From positions 66,708-102,907 of the forward strand of contig RFVO01000001.1 in assembly GCA_009928005.1 (NCBI GenBank): DNA of 36,200 nucleotides, given 5' to 3'. Positions 30,836 to 36,200 of the stretch are shown here, in pieces. Position numbers and translations under genes: made by a program. The DNA comes from Chitinophagia bacterium. Lineage in GTDB: Bacteria; Bacteroidota; Bacteroidia; Chitinophagales; Chitinophagaceae. The notes beneath the pieces are model-generated. The model did no database searches, was not told the origin of the DNA, and was given only the letters and a program-made list of their open reading frames with translations. Every line of letters starts with the position of its first letter. The stretch's first letter is position 1.

Positions 30836-32320
30836 TTATTTTTTACTATAGTTAGGGGCTTCTCTAGTAACTTCTACATCGTGTGTATGACTTTCTCTCA
30901 TTCCAGCATTAGTTATTTGAACGAATTTTGCATTTTGTAAGTCTTTTACACTTTTTGCACCACAATATCCCATACCTGCTTTTAAGCCACCCACAAACTG
31001 ATAAACAATTTCATGTAAGTTTCCTTTATAAGCTACACGACCTTCAATTCCTTCTGGTACATATTTTTTTGCATCAGATTCATTTTCTTGAAAATATCTA
31101 TCACCACTTCCTTGGCTCATTGCACCAATACTTCCCATTCCACGGTATCCTTTAAACTTACGACCTTCGTAAATAATAGTTTCTCCAGGACTTTCTTCAG
31201 TACCTGCAAATATGCTACCCATCATTACACAATTGGCGCCAGCAGCTAATGCTTTTACCATATCTCCAGTATAGCGAATGCCGCCATCGGCAATAATTGG
31301 AATATTTTTTCCTTTCAATGCTTTAGCTGCTTCCATAATTGCGGTTAGTTGAGGAACACCAGCACCTGCTACAATTCTAGTGGTACAAATAGATCCAGGC
31401 CCTATACCTACTTTCACTGCATCGGCACCTGCATTTGCCATAGCGAGTGCCCCTTGGGCAGTTGCCACATTACCAGCAATAACAGGTAAGTTCTTATAAG
31501 TTCTCTTTAATAATTTTAATGCATCAATTACACCTTTGCTATGACCGTGTGCACTATCTAAAGAAACAATATCCACGCCAACACTTTGTAATGCAGCAGC
31601 ACGTTCTAATAAATCTTTAGTTATACCTAAGGCTGCGCCAACAAGTAAGCGACCAATTTTATCTTTTACTGCATTAGGAAAAGCACTTAATTGTAAAATA
31701 TCACGATAAGTAATTAAGCCAATTAATTTCCCTTGCTTATTAACAACAGGTAATTTTTCAATTTTATATTGACGAAGAATTTTTTCTGCTTTTCTTAAAT
31801 CGGTTCCTTCAGGTGCAATCACTAAATTTTCTTTAGTCATTACTTCATTTACTTTTCTTTTACGATCTGTTTCAAAACGTAAATCACGATTGGTTAAAAT
31901 ACCTACTAGCTTGTTCGTTTTATCGACAATTGGAATGCCTCCAATTTTATTTTCTTTCATTAACTTTAAAGCGTCTCCAATAGTAGCAGATACTTCTAAG
32001 GTAATTGGATCAACTATCATTCCACTTTCGCTACGCTTTACTTTACGCACTTGTTCCGCCTGCCTTTCAATACTCATGTTTTTATGTAAAATACCAATTC
32101 CTCCTTCGCGTGCCAAAGCAATTGCTAATTGAGCTTCTGTAACAGTGTCCATTGCAGAAGATAGAATAGGAACATGTAGTTGAATGTTCTTGGTAAGTTG
32201 CGTGTGAATTTTTACTTCAGAAGGAAGTATTTCAGAATAAGCGGGCATTAACAATACATCATCAAATGTCAAGCCTTTACCAAAAATGCGGGAGTTGTTT
32301 GTAGTATTTCTTGTTGCCAT
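30836..32320 (-). CDS. guaB: Inosine-5'-monophosphate dehydrogenase
   Basis: Oxidises IMP to XMP with NAD, the committed step to GMP. In the 494-residue chain, [14 protein letters not shown] near residue 17 opens the barrel. Two CBS domains interrupt it at about 95-205 ([35 protein letters not shown]). The catalytic Cys312 lies in GPGSICTTR, and [21 protein letters not shown] and the flap segment [10 protein letters not shown] follow. The frame is open to a TTG at 32326 that lies inside the -7 box, so the ATG at 32320 was chosen. It has its own promoter in the 42-bp gap after dprA and probably leads the DUF4105 and SDR genes. Confidence 0.98.
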   Translation of the reverse strand: MATRNTTNNSRIFGKGLTFDDVLLMPAYSEILPSEVKIHTQLTKNIQLHVPILSSAMDTVTEAQLAIALAREGGIGILHKNMSIERQAEQVRKVKRSESGMIVDPITLEVSATIGDALKLMKENKIGGIPIVDKTNKLVGILTNRDLRFETDRKRKVNEVMTKENLVIAPEGTDLRKAEKILRQYKIEKLPVVNKQGKLIGLITYRDILQLSAFPNAVKDKIGRLLVGAALGITKDLLERAAALQSVGVDIVSLDSAHGHSKGVIDALKLLKRTYKNLPVIAGNVATAQGALAMANAGADAVKVGIGPGSICTTRIVAGAGVPQLTAIMEAAKALKGKNIPIIADGGIRYTGDMVKALAAGANCVMMGSIFAGTEESPGETIIYEGRKFKGYRGMGSIGAMSQGSGDRYFQENESDAKKYVPEGIEGRVAYKGNLHEIVYQFVGGLKAGMGYCGAKSVKDLQNAKFVQITNAGMRESHTHDVEVTREAPNYSKK

Positions 32321-32323
32321 AGG

Positions 32324-32354
32324 CAAAGATAGGGCCTTGGCTTATTTAGGCAAA
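32324..32354 (-). promoter_or_regulatory. guaB promoter, perfect consensus, predicted leaderless
   Basis: Minus-strand TTTG (32351-32354), 19 nt, TATCTTTG (32324-32331): an exact match to both boxes and to the spacer. Only CCT lies between the -7 box and the ATG at 32320, so the expected transcription start falls at or within a base or two of the start codon. Confidence 0.8.
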
Positions 32355-32362
32355 ATCCTTTT

Positions 32363-33457
32363 TTAGCAAAGGGCATATCTATTGCCTGATAGTAGCTGAA
32401 TTTGACCTTTCATTTCTAAGCTTAAAAGTAGGTTTGAAAGCATGCTAGCATTGATTTTTAACTGATTAGCAATTAATTCCCTATGAATAGGGCCGTGGGC
32501 TTCAATATGTGCAAGTACGCGTTTTGAATCGGGTGAAAATGTAAATTCAAGTTCTTTTTGAGGGCTATTTTGTTCGGCTAAGGGCCATCCCATTTGTTCA
32601 AGTAGATTTTCTACATCGTGGTATAAGTGCGCTTTATTTCTTTTAATTAAAGCAAGGCAACCTTTACTTTTTGAGTCGTGAATTTTACCGGGCACTGCAA
32701 ATACTTCTCTATTATAATCAAAAGCTAAATTGGCTGTTATCATACTACCTCCTTTAATAGCAGTTTCTATAACAATGGTTGCATCGCTAAGGCCTGCCAC
32801 AATTCTATTTCTTTTTGGAAAGCAATAAGGAAGAATAATGCTTTCTTTTCTAGATTCAGTAATAAGACCACCATTTTGCATGACATCTATGGCAAGCTTT
32901 CTGTGTTCCATAGGATAAATTTGATCTAGCCCATGTGCGAGTATACCCCAGGTAGGAATTTTATAGGCAAGTGCTGCTTGATGTGCTAAGGCATCTACTC
33001 CTAAAGCCATTCCACTTATAATACCAATATTTAAATGGCATAGACCATTCATTAATTCATTTATGATTCTATTTACTTGAACAGTATGTTGTCTTGTGCC
33101 CACCACACTTATTAAGTAGGGCAGGTTAAAATTTTCTTTTCCTTTTATATATAATAAAGTAGGTGCGTCATCGCAATGTAATAACCTATTGGGATAAAGC
33201 TTATCCTTTAGGGTGATACAATTAATATTATGCTTCATCATAAAATTTAATTCTGAGCCTGCTTCTTTTAATGGCCAGGGACCTAGTAAAATATTTTTTT
33301 GAACAAGTTCTAAATTAGAAAACGCGGAGTTTTTATTTTCTCTTTGTTTATAGATAGCTAAGGCTGAACCATAGAACTCGAAAATATTTTTTCTTTGCCG
33401 CTCGTTGAAGCTGGAAAGCATGGTGAATGCTATGGCATATAAAATTTCCTCTGTCAT
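32363..33457 (-). CDS. dprA: DNA-processing protein DprA (Smf)
   Basis: Binds incoming single-stranded DNA and loads RecA during natural transformation. In the 364-residue chain, the Rossmann-like core (about 105-310) carries VVGTRQHT (usual G-S/T-R), ISGMALGVDALAHQAAL, WGILAHGLDQIYPMEHRKLA, FPKRNRIVAGLSDATIVIE, KGGSMITANLAFDYNREVFAVPG and GCLALI. A C-terminal winged-helix-like DprA domain (about 310-364) follows. An N-terminal helical extension of about 100 residues is usual. TTTG at 33462-33465 (minus strand) lies 4 nt before the ATG, with a one-mismatch -7 box GATGTTTG. No other competence gene is nearby. Confidence 0.95.
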   Translation of the reverse strand: MTEEILYAIAFTMLSSFNERQRKNIFEFYGSALAIYKQRENKNSAFSNLELVQKNILLGPWPLKEAGSELNFMMKHNINCITLKDKLYPNRLLHCDDAPTLLYIKGKENFNLPYLISVVGTRQHTVQVNRIINELMNGLCHLNIGIISGMALGVDALAHQAALAYKIPTWGILAHGLDQIYPMEHRKLAIDVMQNGGLITESRKESIILPYCFPKRNRIVAGLSDATIVIETAIKGGSMITANLAFDYNREVFAVPGKIHDSKSKGCLALIKRNKAHLYHDVENLLEQMGWPLAEQNSPQKELEFTFSPDSKRVLAHIEAHGPIHRELIANQLKINASMLSNLLLSLEMKGQIQLLSGNRYALC

Positions 33458-33551
33458 GCCGCAAACATCATCATTAAAAAAATATTAAAACAGCGTATTT
33501 ATACGTTATAAATTATGGAGTATAATAATTAAAGATTGAAGAAATTTTAGA

Positions 33552-35441
33552 CTATGGAATGGTAATGGTAAAGCTAGTACGTCTATTTTTTATACGGCCT
33601 TCTTCAGTTGCATTATCGCTAATGGGTTGGCTACCCCCAAGGCCAATGGTTTTAATTCTACTAGTATCAATTCCTTTGCTCATTAAATAATCAGCAATAG
33701 TTTTAGCTCTTTTAGCTGATAGCAATTTATTTTGAACACTATCACCTCTATTATCGGTATGTCCTTCAATTAAAATATGGGCTGTAGGTGTCGATTGCAA
33801 ATAGGTAGTTAAAGCATCTAACTCCACATAGGATTTTTTATTAAGCTTCGCTTTATTAATTTCAAAAAATATATTATTGAAATTTTTAGTAAATGTTTTT
33901 ACTATTGGGGCTAAATAAAAATTAAGGGTACTACTCGATAAACTATTTATATTTTCTAAAGATAATATAGTGCTAGCAAATTCATGTCCTTCGCTATTCA
34001 CTCTAATACCAATGCTATCTAAATAGGGGAGTCCTAAAATAAAATTACCATTACTGTCTACCTTTATTTGCATGGTATTTGTTTCTTCATTGGTATTTAT
34101 TAAAACTACATCCCCAGCTATTGGTTTTTTAGTTACAGCGTCTGCAATGAATCCGTTTACATAAAATGTTTTATTGGGCCTTGTGTTTGGGGCTAGTATT
34201 ACTTTATAAATATCTAAACTGCCCCTGCTATCAGTTCTATCACTTGCTATGTATCCTTCAATCCCATTGCCTGCCACTGCAATACTTCCTTCATTATCAA
34301 AAGTGTTAATGGGGTAACCTAAATTTATGGGGGTTGACCAATTACCGTCTATTTTTTTTCTAATAACAAACAAATCTGATCCACCAAAACCAGGCCACCC
34401 ATTGGAACTAAAGTATAAAGTTTTATTATCGGCATGTATGAATGGGGCTTGCTCATCGCCTGCTGTATTTATAGCGGGTCCCATATTCATGGCTTCCTCC
34501 CAATAACCTTTTTCGTTTTTATAAGCCACATAAATATCTATTCCACCATAACCTCCAGGTCTATTGCTGCAAAAATATAAGGCTTGATTATCTGGCGCAA
34601 TACTAGGAGCGCTGTCCCAATAATCGGAGTTAATATTTTTACCAACATTTTTTGGTTCAGACCATCCCTTTTTTGTTTTTGTTACTTTATATATATCATA
34701 CCTGCCATAGCCTTTTTGATTATAATCGGCAGCATAGTAAAGTGTATTTAAATCCTGGGTTAAACTCATGCTTCCTTTTTTCTCTTCAATATTTAAATCA
34801 TCAGATAAAGGGGTGGCTTTTGAAAATTTATTTTTTGAAAGGGCGCTAGTATAAAAATCTTCTCTTTTAAAATTACTTCGACGCATAAATAAAAAAAGAC
34901 TGTCTTGCACGGTAATGCTGGGAAAATATTCTGCATCGACTGTATTAATACTATCGCCCACATTGGTTACAATAATTTCTTTTTGAGCAGGATGCATTTG
35001 AGCAAAACTACAAATACTAAGTAGCTCAAAGGCTTTACTTTTTAAATAGGAGGGAAGTTTGCTTTTAAAGGTTTCTATAATGGATGACGCTTTATTATAG
35101 TTTCCTATAACCATATACTGGGAAGCATACTTTACAATATAGGGTAAAAAAATAGTAGTATCTATTTGCATTAATTTTTCAAATGCATTAATTGATTTTT
35201 GATATTGTTTATCTTCAGCATACACTTGATAAAGAAATAAACAAGCCTCTGCATTGTGCTCATTTTTTTTCAATAAATTTTCAAGTAAAGAAATGGAGGA
35301 AGCAAAATTTTTTTGTTCAAAAGCGGCAACGGCTTTTTCGTAAATTTTTGTATCATCATTCTTTTTTTGCGCCACTAATTTGTGGGCATTCAAAAAAAGT
35401 AAAACGAAAAAAAATAAGAAATAATTTTTTTTACTTTTCAT
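33552..35441 (-). CDS. PorE-like OmpA-family protein (TPR, beta-propeller, OmpA domain)
   Basis: Envelope protein of 629 residues. A signal peptide (to about residue 25, HKLVAQ) is followed by TPR-like helices (about 30-140, with NAEACLFLYQVYAEDKQYQKSINAFEKLM) and a PD40/WD40-like propeller (about 165-415, with repeats APSIAPDNQALYFCSN and APFIHADNKTLYFSSN). A carboxypeptidase-regulatory-like beta-sandwich (about 425-505) and a C-terminal OmpA peptidoglycan-binding domain (about 520-629, HTDNRGDSVQNKLLSAKRA) complete it. This domain order is the one described for PorE of the type IX secretion system, but the same order also occurs in other Bacteroidota OmpA proteins. No other T9SS gene is in the window. 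The gap to queE is 32 bp. Confidence 0.88.
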   Translation of the reverse strand: MKSKKNYFLFFFVLLFLNAHKLVAQKKNDDTKIYEKAVAAFEQKNFASSISLLENLLKKNEHNAEACLFLYQVYAEDKQYQKSINAFEKLMQIDTTIFLPYIVKYASQYMVIGNYNKASSIIETFKSKLPSYLKSKAFELLSICSFAQMHPAQKEIIVTNVGDSINTVDAEYFPSITVQDSLFLFMRRSNFKREDFYTSALSKNKFSKATPLSDDLNIEEKKGSMSLTQDLNTLYYAADYNQKGYGRYDIYKVTKTKKGWSEPKNVGKNINSDYWDSAPSIAPDNQALYFCSNRPGGYGGIDIYVAYKNEKGYWEEAMNMGPAINTAGDEQAPFIHADNKTLYFSSNGWPGFGGSDLFVIRKKIDGNWSTPINLGYPINTFDNEGSIAVAGNGIEGYIASDRTDSRGSLDIYKVILAPNTRPNKTFYVNGFIADAVTKKPIAGDVVLINTNEETNTMQIKVDSNGNFILGLPYLDSIGIRVNSEGHEFASTILSLENINSLSSSTLNFYLAPIVKTFTKNFNNIFFEINKAKLNKKSYVELDALTTYLQSTPTAHILIEGHTDNRGDSVQNKLLSAKRAKTIADYLMSKGIDTSRIKTIGLGGSQPISDNATEEGRIKNRRTSFTITIP

Positions 35442-35473
35442 ATCAATAGCCGTAAGTATTGTAAATATACAAA

Positions 35474-36082
35474 TTAGGGTACTTGAATGTACTTATGTAA
35501 TTGTGCGCTTAGCTCCCACTTGGGATTAGCCTTGATATACTCAATCACTAAAGGCGTTATTTGATTCGCTTTATCCCATTCAGGTTGTAAATATAATTTA
35601 CATGAAGCGGGTACTTTTTTGGCATATGTTTCGGCCCATTCAAAATCGTGGATATTAAAAATAACTACTTTTAATTCTGAAGCAGCTTGAATACTTTCAT
35701 CAAGGGGTGCTTTAAATTTTTTAGGTGAAAGACAAACCCAGTCCCAGTTTCCAGACATTGGGCTTGAGCCTGATGTTTCGATATTCACTTCAAATCCTGC
35801 TTTTTTTAAAGAAGTGGTTAAGGCCTTTAAGTTATATAGTAAAGGCTCACCTCCTGTTATAATGGCCAAACGAGCAGGATGTGCTAATGCACTAGATACA
35901 ATTTCTTCAATAGATAAAACAGGGTGTTTACTTGCATCCCAGCTATCCTTTACATCACACCAAACACAACCTACATCGCATCCGGCCAAGCGAATAAAAT
36001 AAGCAGCCTTGCCTTGATGATATCCTTCGCCTTGCAAAGAATAAAACATTTCCATCACAGGATATTGGGTAGAGGTATTCAA
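35474..36082 (-). CDS. queE: 7-carboxy-7-deazaguanine synthase
   Basis: Radical-SAM enzyme that converts 6-carboxytetrahydropterin to 7-carboxy-7-deazaguanine in queuosine (preQ0) synthesis. In the 202-residue chain, the N-terminal FYSLQGEG motif near residues 13-20 is a QueE hallmark. The cluster cysteines Cys35, Cys39 and Cys42 (CDVGCVWC) have the CX3CX2C radical-SAM spacing, and TGGEPLL lies near residue 76. The start is uncertain: TTG at 36082 keeps the conserved YPVMEMFYS lead-in and follows folD by 20 bp; an ATG at 36055 would cut it off. TTG is preferred. The C-terminal ending is typical of short QueE proteins. Confidence 0.93.
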   Translation of the reverse strand: MNTSTQYPVMEMFYSLQGEGYHQGKAAYFIRLAGCDVGCVWCDVKDSWDASKHPVLSIEEIVSSALAHPARLAIITGGEPLLYNLKALTTSLKKAGFEVNIETSGSSPMSGNWDWVCLSPKKFKAPLDESIQAASELKVVIFNIHDFEWAETYAKKVPASCKLYLQPEWDKANQITPLVIEYIKANPKWELSAQLHKYIQVP

Positions 36083-36102
36083 ATTAAAATGTATAAAATT
36101 AT

Positions 36103-36200
36103 TTAAAGACCTTGGTAGGCCTTCATGGTATTTTTTAAAAGCCCTGCAATGGTCATAAGTCCTACCCCCCCAGGCACAGGAGTAATAGCAGAAGCTTTAG
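36103..36200 (-). CDS. folD: FolD C-terminal end (partial)
   Basis: The last 32 codons of a gene running off the right edge. The translated end contains [20 protein letters not shown], the C-terminal signature of bifunctional methylenetetrahydrofolate dehydrogenase/cyclohydrolase (usually [11 protein letters not shown]). Here Leu replaces the common Pro before Met. The stop is at 36103-36105, 20 bp before queE, so the two genes are likely co-transcribed. Confidence 0.88.
   Translation of the reverse strand, partial: KASAITPVPGGVGLMTIAGLLKNTMKAYQGL

Noticed and set aside
1..36200. tRNA, rRNA, prophage or insertion-sequence genes
   Set aside because: None was recognised on reading. The genes are chromosomal core or envelope functions, though a short tRNA could be missed without a covariance-model scan.

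Overview
This 36.2 kb window comes from an AT-rich chromosome of a Bacteroidota bacterium, most likely a member of the Chitinophagales. Several things point there: family-level proteins typical of the phylum (DUF4293, DUF6427-like, DUF4105, a bacterial geranylgeranylglyceryl-phosphate synthase, a PorE-like TPR/propeller/OmpA protein), the absence of Shine-Dalgarno sequences, and promoters of the Bacteroidota type (TTTG, about 19-21 nt, TAnnTTTG), two of which (glyA, guaB) are perfect matches. No tRNA, rRNA, CRISPR array, prophage or insertion sequence was recognised. The region reads as core chromosome rather than an island.

Layout. 1-5.7 kb: scpA (+), dxs (-), a LytS/LytR-type two-component pair (+), and a GGGP synthase (-). 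5.7-9.7 kb: a B12-dependent class II ribonucleotide reductase (nrdJ). It has an inverted-repeat-rich leader and is followed by an 88-bp unit repeated 2.5 times in tandem, each copy carrying a rho-independent terminator. 9.7-12.3 kb: a two-gene GMC dehydrogenase unit (flavoprotein with a ferredoxin-like cysteine cluster, plus a Tat/lipoprotein small subunit), then a 72-bp palindromic element. 12.3-15.4 kb: metG and an LD-carboxypeptidase, diverging from a 27-bp gap. 15.5-18.8 kb: a secreted protein of unknown function with an aromatic-rich insert, a polytopic membrane protein, and purQ. 18.8-21.3 kb: a stand-alone DsbD-alpha-like protein that keeps a cysteine pair, followed by a full-length DsbD whose own N-terminal domain has none. 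21.3-25.3 kb: an ECF-type sigma factor (-) diverging from uvrA (+), and a DUF4293 membrane protein (-). 25.3-28.8 kb: glyA (-) with a textbook promoter, a sugar-phosphate nucleotidyltransferase (+) and an NMO/FabK-like flavoprotein (+). 28.8-36.2 kb: a long minus-strand block, in transcription order folD (partial), queE, a PorE-like OmpA protein, dprA, guaB, a DUF4105 protein and an SDR oxidoreductase.

The most interesting signals are non-coding. (i) About nine start codons carry TTTG or near-TTTG 3-6 nt upstream, often as part of a TAnnTTTG -7 box, which predicts leaderless or nearly leaderless mRNAs for guaB, metG and others. (ii) nrdJ is bracketed by a leader with mutually exclusive hairpins and by a tandemly multiplied terminator. 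(iii) A 15-mer in that terminator unit recurs, inverted, beyond the sigma-factor gene. Functional names come from motif recognition by eye. No database search was run.
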